From Pseudodesulfovibrio thermohalotolerans (GTDB lineage: Bacteria; Desulfobacterota; Desulfovibrionia; Desulfovibrionales; Desulfovibrionaceae), in assembly GCF_021353295.2 (NCBI RefSeq), contig NZ_CP120635.1, positions 3,749,501 through 3,813,500 on the forward strand: a DNA stretch of 64,000 nt, in the 5' to 3' direction. Position 1 is the first letter of the stretch. Every line of letters starts with the position of its first letter. This document shows positions 8,409 to 18,011 of the stretch, piece after piece. The position numbers and the translations under genes are program-made. Below the pieces are notes generated by a model. It did no database searches. It saw nothing but the letters and a program-made list of their open reading frames with translations, and was not told the DNA's origin.

Positions 8409-9404
8409 TTAGGCTTCGGCGAAGATTTCCCCGATTTCGTCCGGGTCGGAAGTCAGCCCCAGGGCGCACATGAGCCGGATGCGGGCCTTGGGTCCGCCCA
8501 GCCGTCCGGACAGGATGACGCCCTTGGTATGCAGGTCGGCTCCGCCGCCGGGGTAGCCGTAGATCGGCCACACGCCGCCTTCGATGCATCGGGTGGACAG
8601 GACCACCGGAATGCGCCGCTCCAGGCACGCTTCGATTCCCTCGACCATGGCCGGAGGGACATTCCCCGCCCCGAATCCTTCGATGACAACTCCCTTTGCT
8701 CCCTCGCTTATTGCGTGATCGAGAGGTTTCCGGTCAATTCCCGTATACGCGGTGATGAGCGGTACGTTGGTCTCGATGGCGTCGAGGGCGAACCTGCGTC
8801 TGGGCCTGGGGGTGGAGCGCGGCCTGGCCAGGAGCACGGACTCCCCGGCCACGTAGCCGACAACCCCGGCTTCGCGGGATTCGAAGGCGTCCACGTTGAG
8901 CGAGTTGACCTTGACCGCCTCGCGGGCGGCGAAGATGCGGTCGGTCATGAGGATGCACGCCCCGATGCCGGGCGGCAGCGGGAGCAGGCAGGCGCGCACG
9001 GTGTTGGCCAGGTTGCGGATGCCGTCGTAGCCCGCCTCGGAGTAGTAGCGCATGGACCCGGTCAGGATGACCGGCTTGTCGGAGTGGATGACCAGGTCGC
9101 ACATGTAGGCGGTCTCCACCAGGGTGTCCGTGCCGTGCAGGACCACGGCCCCGAGCACGGACTCCTCTTCCAGGGCGGCTTCCACGTCGCGGGCCAGCCG
9201 GAACATGTCCTCGGGGGTCATGTGCGGGCTCGGCTTGTCCGACCAGAGCACGGGCCGCAGGGTCACGTCCGCCTCCTGGGGGGAGAGCTGGTTGAGCAGT
9301 CCGTCGAAGTTGCCCCCCGGGGCCACGCCTTCCCTGCCTTCCACCGGGGACATTCCGATGGTTCCCCCAGTGAAGAAAACGACTATTTCTGTTTGCTTCG
9401 TCAT
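8409..9404 (-). CDS. L-asparaginase family protein, cytoplasmic type
   Basis: 331 aa. It hydrolyses L-asparagine to aspartate and ammonia. The two threonine motifs are present: FFTGGTIGM near residue 10-18, and LHGTDTLVETA near 89-99, followed by LTGSMRYYSEAGYDG. No signal peptide is seen, and the TGGTIGM motif with MTPEDM is nearer the cytoplasmic (AnsA-like) type. It is the last gene of the leftward run amtB-glnK-glnD-FrnE-asparaginase, starting 40 bases after the FrnE-like stop. A nitrogen-release role would suit that context, but co-transcription is inferred from spacing only. Confidence 0.88.
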   Translation of the reverse strand: MTKQTEIVVFFTGGTIGMSPVEGREGVAPGGNFDGLLNQLSPQEADVTLRPVLWSDKPSPHMTPEDMFRLARDVEAALEEESVLGAVVLHGTDTLVETAYMCDLVIHSDKPVILTGSMRYYSEAGYDGIRNLANTVRACLLPLPPGIGACILMTDRIFAAREAVKVNSLNVDAFESREAGVVGYVAGESVLLARPRSTPRPRRRFALDAIETNVPLITAYTGIDRKPLDHAISEGAKGVVIEGFGAGNVPPAMVEGIEACLERRIPVVLSTRCIEGGVWPIYGYPGGGADLHTKGVILSGRLGGPKARIRLMCALGLTSDPDEIGEIFAEA

Positions 9405-9444
9405 CTCGTTCCGCTTGTTGCGTTTGGTTTTTGGGCGTGACGGC

Positions 9445-10050
9445 TTACTGCCGTTCCATGGCCGCCTGGATTTTTTCCCGAAGAATCGATTCGTTCACGG
9501 CTCCGGTCACGGGCGGCTGCCCTTCGATGATGAAGGTCGGGATGGCGGTCACACCCGCCTCCCGCGCTTGTCTGGACCCATCCTCCACCCGTTGGCCGTA
9601 GCGGCGGTCGGCGAGCGCGTCGGTCAGGGCCGTGGCGTCGAGCCCGGAGTTTCCGGCCACATCGAGGATCACGTTCATGTCCCCGATGTTCCGTCCCTCG
9701 GTGAAGCAGGCCCGGAACATGCGCTCGTGGAATGCGCGATACCGTCCCGCGTCCCGGGCGAACTCCGCCGCTTCCAGGGCCAGTCGCGAGTTGGACAGCA
9801 GGGTCATTTCGGTGAAATGGATGCCGTAGGGCTCGCCCCGCCGGTTGCAGGTCATGGTAACCTGGTCGATGTCGAAGCGGTCGAACAGTTCGTCCATGGG
9901 ACGTCCCTCGGGCGGGGTGTCCGGGTGGATTTCATGGGGGACCCAGGTGTCCAGGATGTCATAGTCCCGCTTCAGTCGGTCGACAATGCCCGTGCCGATG
10001 AAACAGAACGGTCAGACGAAATCGGAGAAAATGGTCATGCGAATGGGCAT
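9445..10050 (-). CDS. DsbA/FrnE-like thioredoxin-fold oxidoreductase, probable selenoprotein (TGA at codon 13)
   Basis: Read from ATG 10050-10048 (GAGG ribosome site upstream), the frame begins MPIRMTIFSDFV, then meets TGA at 10014-10012, then PFCFIGTGIVDRLKRDYDIL and continues without another stop to 9445 (201 residues if the TGA is decoded). In the DsbA/FrnE family this spot holds the first cysteine of the C-P-F-C active site, so the TGA falls exactly where selenocysteine gives a U-P-F-C redox centre. The conserved cis-proline loop (GVTAIPTFII) is near residue 171. A SECIS-like hairpin lies directly downstream of the TGA. Translation ignoring recoding would give only a truncated 150-aa product from 9897. 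It follows glnD by 63 bases. A sequencing error or nonsense mutation of TGC/TGT is the main alternative. Confidence 0.85.
9969..10004 (-). promoter_or_regulatory. SECIS-like hairpin for the UGA of the FrnE-like gene
   Basis: In the mRNA, positions 11-16 after the start of UGA (GUUUCA) can pair with 41-46 (UGAAGC), and 17-22 (UCGGCA) with 30-35 (UGUCGA), the latter including one G-U pair. This leaves a 7-base apical loop CGGGCAU and a 5-base bulge on the 3' side. Distance and a G-rich apical loop are as expected of bacterial SECIS elements. The fold was worked out by hand. Confidence 0.6.
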
Positions 10051-10113
10051 GGATAATCCTCGGGCTCAAGTTTGCCCCCACTTTACGGTCCGTCAGCGAA
10101 AAGTAAAGCGGTT

Positions 10114-12714
10114 TTACCCGGTCCCGGCCGCGTCCAGAAGGTCCCGGCGCAGGGCGTCGATGCGCTCTTTGTCCAGGAGCCGCCGTCCGTCCTGAGTGCG
10201 CACATGGAAGACGTCCGCGGCCCGTCCCTTGATGGTCGTAATCATGGCCAGGTGAATGGACAGGGAGTGGGCGGCCAGGGTGCGGGCCATGTCGAAAAGG
10301 AATCCGGTGCGGTCCGTGGCGGCCACCTCCACCACGGTGTAGAAGTCGCTGGCCGCGTTGTCGATGGTCGCCAGCGGCTTGAGCTGCGGGAGGCCCCGGC
10401 CCCGGGACAGGGGGGATCTGCCGCGCTCCTCAAGCCGTGCGGCCAGGTCGAGTTTGCCCGTCATGGCGTAGCCGATGGACCTCCCGACCCTGGCCCAGAC
10501 TTCCTCGATGAACAGGTTCTCGGGTGGTTCGGCCACGGTGAATACGTCCACGGCGGTGCCGTCCTTCCAGGTGAAGATGTCGGCGGCCAGGATGTTCAGC
10601 CCATGCAGGGAGAGGGCTCCGGCGATGGTGGCGAAGAGGCGGGGCTGGTCCACGGCCGCGATGGTCAACTGGTAGGTTCCTTCGGCCCAGCCGGGCGCGC
10701 CCTCGATCAGGTTGACGCCCTTGCCGCCCACGGCGGACGGCTTGCGCTTGCGGTCTTCGGCTACATCGGCCCATAGCCGTTTGACCAGGCGCAGGTGCCT
10801 GGCGATGGCGTCCGGAGTCAGGGCCAGAAACGCGCGCGGCGGCATGGCCCGCAAGGCCGCTTCCACGTATTCCGGGTCCTGGTCCGAGGCAGCGGTGACG
10901 ACCTCCCGCCTGGCGTCGGCCAGCCTGCGCGCCGCGTCCGGCTCGGCCAGGGGGCCGTGGCGGAGCAGGTTGCGCACCTTGAAATACAGTTCGCCGAGCA
11001 AGGAGCGGGTCCAGGCGTTCCAGGCGCGTGGGCCGGTGGCCATGGAGTCGGCCGTGGACAGAAGGTGAAGCATGTCGAGCCTGTCCGTGTTTCCGACCGT
11101 GGCGGCCACATCCGCGACCACCCGTTCGTCGGACAGGTCGCGCCGAGTGGCGGTCTTGGGCAGGAGCAGGTGATGTTCCACCAGGAAGGCCACGTCTTCG
11201 ACGGCCTCCGGGGAGCGGCCGTATCGGGTCAGGGCCTCACGGGCCAGCGCCGCTCCGGCCTTGGAGTGGTCGGGCGCGCCCTTGCCCAGGTCATGGAAGA
11301 ATCCCGCCAGCACCAGGCGGGCCGGATCGGCCACGCGCGCGGCCAGCTCGCCGGTCCATTGTCCGTCCCCGGCCAGGAAGTCCGAAAGCAGGGCCACGGT
11401 GGCCAGGGTGTGCCGGCCCACCGGATGGACGTGGTAGTCGTTGAATTGGATAAGGTGTTCCACCTCGGCGAACGCGGGGAACAGGGCGGGCAGGAGCCGG
11501 GTTTCGATGAGCCCTTCGCAGGCGGTCCGGCAGTGCGGGGCCATGAATATCTCGACCAGGATGGACAGGGTCTCGGTACGGCCCGCCAGCCCGGCCGCGA
11601 ACCGCTCCGGGTCGTGCCGGACGATGCGCCGCGCGCCCCAGGTCAGGGGCAGACCCGTGCGCGCGGACTCCAGGAACGCGCCGAGCACGTTGTCCGGGGC
11701 GGCCTCGGACTGCCTCTTGAAGCGGATGCCCTCCGGCTCGGCCTCCAGGTTACGGATGGCCAGTTCGGGCAGCGGCCCGGTCCGTGCCGGGAACGCCTCC
11801 CGGAACAGGGCTTCGCGCATGGCCTTGATGCGGGTCATGGCCTGGTGCAGCCGGGAGAGGAAAAATTCGACGGCCAAGCCCGTGTCGCCGGGCGAGGCGG
11901 TTCGCGGGGCGAACCCCATGAGCCGTGCCGTGGGAGGTTGCAGGTCGAAGAAAAGACGGTCGGTTTTGCGTCCGGCGGCCAGGTGCAGGGCCGTGCGCAC
12001 GCGGTTGAGGAACGCCTGATCCTCGCGCAGCCGGGCCAGTTCCTCGGGAAGAAAGATGGGGTCGCGGCCCATGATGTTGAGCGTCCGGGTCAGCCAGACC
12101 ACCTGCTGGCCGTCGCGCAGGCCGCCAAGCCCGTTCTTCAGCTCGGGTTCGAGCAGGGCCGAGGCGTCGCCGTACTGGACCGCGCGGGTCTCGTTGTGAT
12201 CGCGCAGGGCCGAGGCGAAGGTTGCGCCTGTTTTTTTCAGGACCTTGGCGTCGAAGGCCGTCCTGAACGCCTCGAAGACTCCGGCTTCTCCGGCCAGGGG
12301 GCGGGCGTCCATGAGCGAAGCCAGGACCTGAAAATCCTTGCGCGACAGGGACACGCAGTCGGCCACTGTGCGAACGCCGTGGCCCAGGTCCAGGCCGAGG
12401 TCCCACAGGGGGAAAAGCAGGGTCTTGATGAAGGCGTCCGCTCCGGACGGGATACGGCGCTTGAAGAGCAGGACCACGTCGATATCCGAGCCGGGGCACA
12501 GTCGCCCCCGGCCGTATCCGCCCACGGCGGCCAGGGCGAAGTCGAACCGTTGCGGCCCGGCCTCGCGCACGCGGGCCTCGAAATATCTGTCCACCAGATG
12601 GGTGTTTTCCCAGGCAAAGCCGCCCACAGCCCCGGCCTTGGCCCGCGTCCACAGGTCGGCCCTGGCCTGTTTCAGCCTGCGGGCGGATTCTGGAAGTAGG
12701 CTGTCCGGCTGCAT
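10114..12714 (-). CDS. glnD: Bifunctional [protein-PII] uridylyltransferase/uridylyl-removing enzyme
   Basis: 866 aa. It senses glutamine and adds or removes UMP on the PII protein, and so controls nitrogen assimilation. Domains in order: nucleotidyltransferase with GGYGRGRLCPGSDIDVVLL (residues 65-83), a helical linker, an HD domain with FFHDLGKG and DHSKAG (about 470-485) for UMP removal, and two ACT domains (about 685-750 and 795-860) that bind glutamine. Length is typical. It is third in the amtB-glnK-glnD run, separated from glnK by 194 bases containing two strong hairpins, so its expression may be reduced relative to glnK. Confidence 0.96.
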   Translation of the reverse strand: MQPDSLLPESARRLKQARADLWTRAKAGAVGGFAWENTHLVDRYFEARVREAGPQRFDFALAAVGGYGRGRLCPGSDIDVVLLFKRRIPSGADAFIKTLLFPLWDLGLDLGHGVRTVADCVSLSRKDFQVLASLMDARPLAGEAGVFEAFRTAFDAKVLKKTGATFASALRDHNETRAVQYGDASALLEPELKNGLGGLRDGQQVVWLTRTLNIMGRDPIFLPEELARLREDQAFLNRVRTALHLAAGRKTDRLFFDLQPPTARLMGFAPRTASPGDTGLAVEFFLSRLHQAMTRIKAMREALFREAFPARTGPLPELAIRNLEAEPEGIRFKRQSEAAPDNVLGAFLESARTGLPLTWGARRIVRHDPERFAAGLAGRTETLSILVEIFMAPHCRTACEGLIETRLLPALFPAFAEVEHLIQFNDYHVHPVGRHTLATVALLSDFLAGDGQWTGELAARVADPARLVLAGFFHDLGKGAPDHSKAGAALAREALTRYGRSPEAVEDVAFLVEHHLLLPKTATRRDLSDERVVADVAATVGNTDRLDMLHLLSTADSMATGPRAWNAWTRSLLGELYFKVRNLLRHGPLAEPDAARRLADARREVVTAASDQDPEYVEAALRAMPPRAFLALTPDAIARHLRLVKRLWADVAEDRKRKPSAVGGKGVNLIEGAPGWAEGTYQLTIAAVDQPRLFATIAGALSLHGLNILAADIFTWKDGTAVDVFTVAEPPENLFIEEVWARVGRSIGYAMTGKLDLAARLEERGRSPLSRGRGLPQLKPLATIDNAASDFYTVVEVAATDRTGFLFDMARTLAAHSLSIHLAMITTIKGRAADVFHVRTQDGRRLLDKERIDALRRDLLDAAGTG

Positions 12715-12754
12715 CTGGCGGCTCCTGGTTGTCCGGCGGATGGGGAAAGGAGGT

Positions 12755-12787
12755 GGCGGCCGGGAGCCTTTCCTTCTCCCGGCCGCC
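12755..12787 (-). terminator. Hairpin upstream of glnD
   Basis: 12-bp perfect inverted repeat GGCGGCCGGGAG / CTCCCGGCCGCC (12755-12766 and 12776-12787) with a 9-base loop in the glnK-glnD gap. It may be an attenuator or mRNA-stability stem. No T-run follows. Confidence 0.45.
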
Positions 12788-12859
12788 GTCAGCCCGGTAG
12801 GGCTGGGGAATGCTCGGGCGGAGCGCAGGGACTCTCTTTCCTCGCAGGCCCGGCAGGCC

Positions 12860-12883
12860 CCGGCCCGGGCGAACCCGGGCCGG
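12860..12883 (-). terminator. Hairpin after glnK with UUCG loop
   Basis: 10-bp perfect stem CCGGCCCGGG / CCCGGGCCGG. On the transcribed strand the loop is TTCG, an especially stable tetraloop. It begins 26 bases past the glnK stop and could cause partial termination before glnD. Confidence 0.5.
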
Positions 12884-12908
12884 AGGTGTTCTTTTGATTG
12901 CGAGGGGG

Positions 12909-14466
<1,558 letters not shown>

Positions 14467-14491
14467 TGTTCAACCCTCCAGACGCCGACTA

Positions 14492-14507
14492 TGCAAAAGG
14501 GGGGCCA
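14492..14507 (-). promoter_or_regulatory. Sigma-54 (RpoN) promoter of amtB
   Basis: On the minus strand the sequence is TGGCCC-CCCTT-TTGCA, keeping the invariant GG and GC of the -24/-12 elements exactly 10 bases apart (consensus TGGCAC-N5-TTGC). The predicted start site is about 14481, leaving a 15-base leader that contains the ribosome site. Confidence 0.75.
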
Positions 14508-14732
14508 AATAAAAACACCGTGATTTGGGCGACATCTACAGAAAAGTATTTTTTGTCCTTAACAAAAGTGGCAAATTTGGTAAAAATTTTTCAAAAATGT
14601 TAAAAAGATGTAGGCAGTCGTCGCTTCTCGCGAGATGGGGCCGATCCGGGCCGGTTTGACCGGGGACAACCAAAACCGTAGGGTTGATTCGCCGGGACCT
14701 GTCGCGGATTCGCGATCTCGGGAGGTTTGGAC

Positions 14733-15185
14733 ATGAACATGAGAACCAAGAGCGCGCTGGTGGTGACCGTCGGACTGCTCCTGCTGTTCGCCGTGATGTT
14801 CACCATGGACTACACGGGCAGATACGTGAGCGACCGTTTCTTCGCGGCCGTGGAAGCGGCCCCGGCCGGGTCGGACAGAACGTATTCCCTGGACGCCTTC
14901 ATGGAGTATTACGATTGGGATTCCGTGTGCGTGGTTTTGCCTGGCGCGGAGCACGCCTTCTCAACCATTCTTGGGCGGACCTATGTGCCCAAGGGCGCGA
15001 AGGACGGGGCCTGGAGCCTGGTTTTCATCAAGGCGGGCGCGGTCAATGCCGAGATAACCGTGGACCCGGACGTCCTCGGGCCGCCCAATCCCCAGGATGA
15101 TCCCTGCTTCGACCGCTGGGGAGCCGTCTTCACCTTGGCCCGTGACGAGCGGGACAGGCCGAAAATGATCTTTGTCGGACACTAG
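14733..15185 (+). CDS. Hypothetical membrane-anchored protein upstream of the sirtuin gene
   Basis: 150 aa, no family recognised. One N-terminal hydrophobic helix (about residues 7-25, SALVVTVGLLLLFAVMFTM) suggests a membrane anchor or uncleaved signal. The rest is soluble with a DDPC motif near the C-terminus. The ATG 14733 follows GGGAGG at 7-base spacing; the TTG two codons upstream is less likely. The stop is 3 bases from the ATG of the sirtuin gene, so the two are probably translated from one mRNA. It is divergent from amtB. Confidence 0.7.
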   Translation: MNMRTKSALVVTVGLLLLFAVMFTMDYTGRYVSDRFFAAVEAAPAGSDRTYSLDAFMEYYDWDSVCVVLPGAEHAFSTILGRTYVPKGAKDGAWSLVFIKAGAVNAEITVDPDVLGPPNPQDDPCFDRWGAVFTLARDERDRPKMIFVGH

Positions 15186-15188
15186 AAT

Positions 15189-15932
15189 ATGTCGAATCAC
15201 GCACTGAAAAACGCCGCCGACGTCTTGAAAAACGCCCGTTGCGCCATGGCCTTCACCGGCGCGGGCATCTCCGTTGAATCGGGTATCCCGCCGTTTCGCG
15301 GGCCGGGCGGCGTGTGGTCCAAGTACGACCCGGACAAGTTCGAAAAGGGATATTTCAAGCGCCATCCCGAAGAGGTTTGGCCCCTGCTCAAGGAAATCTT
15401 CTTTGACATGATCGGCCGGGCAAAGCCCAACCCCGCGCATCTCGCCCTGGCCGAACTGGAAAGCGCCGGGAAACTCGTCGGTATCGTCACCCAGAACATC
15501 GACTCCCTGCATCAGGCCGCGGGCAGCCGGACGGTCCACGAATACCACGGCTCCACCCGGCGGATGCAGTGCCTCTCCTGTCGGACCTTCTTCGACTCCT
15601 CGGCCATCTCGCTGGACAAACTGCCGCCGCCATGCCCTGTCTGCGGCGGCCTGCTCAAGCCGGACGTCGTCTTCTTCGGCGAAGGCATCCCCTCCGACGT
15701 TCACGTGGCCTCCGTCGAACTGGCCGCGCAGGCGGATGTCTGCATCGTCATCGGTACGGGCGGCGAGGTCGCTCCTGCCGGACGCATCCCCCATGTGGTC
15801 AAGAATCACGGCGGCACCATCATCGAAATCAACCTCAGGGATACGGCCTATACCTATAACACCACCGACTACTTCCTCGAAGGCAAAGCCGGAATCCGAA
15901 CCCCGGAACTGGTCCGCGCCGTGCTCGGATAG
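15189..15932 (+). CDS. cobB: NAD-dependent protein deacylase, SIR2 family
   Basis: 247 aa. It removes acyl groups from lysines using NAD. Present are the NAD-binding GAGISVESGIPPFRG (residues about 25-39), TQNIDSLH (about 98-105), the catalytic histidine in HEYHGS (about 117-122), a four-cysteine zinc site (C-x2-C and CPVCGG) and a final nucleotide-binding IGTGGEVAPAG. In that last motif the usual GTS is GTG. It is read with the small membrane protein ahead of it. The stop is followed by a repeat-rich intergenic region. Confidence 0.92.
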   Translation: MSNHALKNAADVLKNARCAMAFTGAGISVESGIPPFRGPGGVWSKYDPDKFEKGYFKRHPEEVWPLLKEIFFDMIGRAKPNPAHLALAELESAGKLVGIVTQNIDSLHQAAGSRTVHEYHGSTRRMQCLSCRTFFDSSAISLDKLPPPCPVCGGLLKPDVVFFGEGIPSDVHVASVELAAQADVCIVIGTGGEVAPAGRIPHVVKNHGGTIIEINLRDTAYTYNTTDYFLEGKAGIRTPELVRAVLG

Positions 15933-15968
15933 ACGCGAGCCGCTCATGCGGCGCTGAGGGTGAAGCCA

Positions 15969-16074
15969 GATAGGGAAGCCGCCTTCGGCGGGATTTTCGG
16001 ATGACTTCGCCTCCGGCGGCCAAAGGGTCATAACCCTTTGGAAACCCTTTCGCGCCTTCGGCTAAATTCATATG
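15969..16074 (+). repeat. Dispersed CCTCCGGCGGC repeat, copy after cobB
   Basis: GATAGGGAAGCCGCCTTCGG begins the unit, then GACTTCGCCTCCGGCGG at 16003-16019, then the 9-bp palindrome CCAAAGGGT-CATA-ACCCTTTGG (16020-16041) and GAAACCC. The unit is almost identical in layout to the copy at 49.1-49.2 kb. The 325-base gap between cobB and the chemoreceptor gene holds only this and the inverted copy below; no gene is seen. Confidence 0.7.
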
Positions 16075-16129
16075 AAAGGATCGCTTCCATCGATTGCGAT
16101 GAGCCTGAATGCCATTCTGTTGAACCTGT

Positions 16130-16240
16130 TTCGCCCCGCAGGGGCGACGATCGGGATGCAAGGGGGGCGTGCCCCTTGCCCGCCGGAGGCGAAATCACCT
16201 GACCAATCCCGCCGAAGGCGGCATCAAAACCTGCCTTCCC
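16130..16240 (-). repeat. Dispersed repeat, inverted copy before the chemoreceptor gene end
   Basis: Reads as the reverse of the unit above: stem GCAAGGGG / CCCCTTGC (16158-16165 and 16172-16179), then CCGCCGGAGGCGAA (16180-16193), then CCCGCCGAAGGCGG (from about 16208). Together with the preceding copy it forms an imperfect large inverted arrangement in which the transcripts of cobB and the chemoreceptor gene both end. Confidence 0.6.
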
Positions 16241-16257
16241 CTTCACGCATAGGGCCG

Positions 16258-17892
16258 TCAGGACTGCATCCGTCCGATGAGTTCGTTGAGAGATCCTGCC
16301 AGGGAGGACAGCCGGTCCAGGGCGGTGCGTGCTTCGGTCATGGACCGGGCGGTTTCGCTGGAGATGGCGGTTATTTCCTCTGTGGCTCTGGTGACCTGTT
16401 CGCTGGTGGCGGATTGTTCTTCGGCCGCTGTGGCGATGGAGCGCATCTGGTCGGCGGCCCGGATAACACTTTGCTGGATATTCTCGATGGATTGTCCGGC
16501 TCGTCCTGCGAGTTCGGTGGATTCGCGGATCGCGGCCACGGCGAGTTCTGTGGCGGTGACGTTTTCGCGGGTGCCGGTGCGGATGGACTGGATGGCTTTG
16601 TCCACCTCACTGGTGGCGGTCATGGTCTTTTCGGCCAGTTTGCGGACCTCGTCGGCCACAACGGAGAATCCGCGTCCGGCGTCGCCCGCGCGGGCCGCTT
16701 CGATGGCCGCGTTGAGCGCGAGCAGGTTGGTCTGGTCCGCGATGTCGTCGATGACCTGCATGATCGCGCCGATATCCTTGGTCTGTCGGTCCAGGTGGTC
16801 CATGGATTCCTTCAGGGCTTCGGATTGGACGCCCACGCCCCGGATGGCTTCGACCACTTGGTGGACGAGGCCCGAGCCTTCCTCGGCGAGGTCACGCATT
16901 TCCTCGGCGTTGCCGGAGGCGTCGGAGGCGTTGCGGGCCACTTCGAGGACGGTGGCGTTCATCTGTTCCATGGCCGTGGCGGTTTCGCCCGCCCGGTCGC
17001 GTTGGATGTCCGAGCCCCGGCTCGCTTCGTCCACCTTGGTTGCCAATGTGGCGGACGCGTCGTCCAGGTCCCCGGCGATGGCCTCGGCTTCGCGGGCCGC
17101 TTCGGCGATAAGTTCGTGCTGGTGCCGGGCTTCGGCTTCGCTTTTCTTGATTTCCGTGGTTTCGGTGAGGATGGTGAACGCGCCCACGAGGTTGCCGTCC
17201 AGGTCCTTGATGGGCGAAATGTCCACGAGCAGGTGGTAGGGACGGCCCTTGCGGCCCTTACCCTCGGTGGCCTGTCCGGTAATGACCTTGTCCTCGTTCA
17301 TGCAGGTGCCGAGCATGGTCGGGCGCGAGCGGTCTCCGTAGACGAATTCGGACATGTGCATACCGATGAAGTCGGACGGCGGCGCGTCGATCTGCAACAG
17401 GTCCAGTTCGGCCTGGTTCAGGAAGGTGATGATCTCGTTGGTGTCCACCACCACACAGGGTTGGGTCAGGCTGGTCAGCAGCCCCTGGGCCATGCCCAGT
17501 TTGGTCTTGAGTTCGCCGGTCATGTTCCTGACCGCGTCGATGGTCTCGCTGATGGCGTCCCGGGCCGGGTATTCGATGGCCGCGTTGTAGTTTCCCGCCG
17601 CAACTTCGTGGGTGTAGGCCGAGAGCTGCCGCAGGGGTTTGAGGAGGGTCCGCACCAGCACGAAGCTGCCAGCAAGGGCACCGGCGATTCCGGCGGCCAC
17701 GATGAGCGCGGCCACGAGCAGGATTCGGTTTTTGACCGCGTCCAGGGCCTCGGGAGCCACGTTCAGCCCGCCGATGGTGTTGTCGACCATGAGGATGATG
17801 CCGCCCGCCAGGAAGATGGCGGTCAGGGCGACCATGCTTACCACGCCGAGGATGAGCTTGACGCGGAAGGGAACTTTCTTGGAATCGATCAT
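16258..17892 (-). CDS. Methyl-accepting chemotaxis protein with PAS domain
   Basis: 544 aa. It signals to the CheA/CheW array. Two transmembrane helices (about 12-34 and 57-80) enclose only about 20 residues outside the membrane, so sensing is probably by the cytoplasmic PAS domain (about 140-260, [19 protein letters not shown] onward). A HAMP linker follows TM2. The signalling hairpin tip [20 protein letters not shown] (about 395-415) and [16 protein letters not shown] are canonical. The ATG 17892 follows GGAGGACGAGGC. The open frame extends further upstream, but a good promoter lies in that stretch. Confidence 0.93.
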   Translation of the reverse strand: MIDSKKVPFRVKLILGVVSMVALTAIFLAGGIILMVDNTIGGLNVAPEALDAVKNRILLVAALIVAAGIAGALAGSFVLVRTLLKPLRQLSAYTHEVAAGNYNAAIEYPARDAISETIDAVRNMTGELKTKLGMAQGLLTSLTQPCVVVDTNEIITFLNQAELDLLQIDAPPSDFIGMHMSEFVYGDRSRPTMLGTCMNEDKVITGQATEGKGRKGRPYHLLVDISPIKDLDGNLVGAFTILTETTEIKKSEAEARHQHELIAEAAREAEAIAGDLDDASATLATKVDEASRGSDIQRDRAGETATAMEQMNATVLEVARNASDASGNAEEMRDLAEEGSGLVHQVVEAIRGVGVQSEALKESMDHLDRQTKDIGAIMQVIDDIADQTNLLALNAAIEAARAGDAGRGFSVVADEVRKLAEKTMTATSEVDKAIQSIRTGTRENVTATELAVAAIRESTELAGRAGQSIENIQQSVIRAADQMRSIATAAEEQSATSEQVTRATEEITAISSETARSMTEARTALDRLSSLAGSLNELIGRMQS

Positions 17893-17965
17893 GCCTCGTC
17901 CTCCGGATTGCGGGCTCCGAGGCGGACGGCCCCGGCGCGGGCATTTGTCTGGATAATCTCTAGAT

Positions 17966-17994
17966 TTTGTACGAGGGTCACTCGATTCTGTCAA
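17966..17994 (-). promoter_or_regulatory. Sigma-70-type promoter of the chemoreceptor gene
   Basis: TTGACA (17994-17989), a 17-base spacer, then TACAAA (17971-17966) on the minus strand, about 75 bases ahead of the start codon. A perfect -35 with a four-of-six -10. Confidence 0.6.
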
Positions 17995-18011
17995 TACGGG
18001 CCGTTTCGGGC

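Noticed and set aside
9445..9897. 150-aa gene starting at 9897 as the full FrnE-like gene
   Set aside because: It would lack the active site and the first strand of the fold. The frame upstream through the TGA encodes exactly the missing N-terminus.
10795..12699. 634-codon plus-strand open frame opposite glnD
   Set aside because: Shadow frame; glnD has all domains and the opposite translation is Gly/Arg/Gln-rich without motifs.
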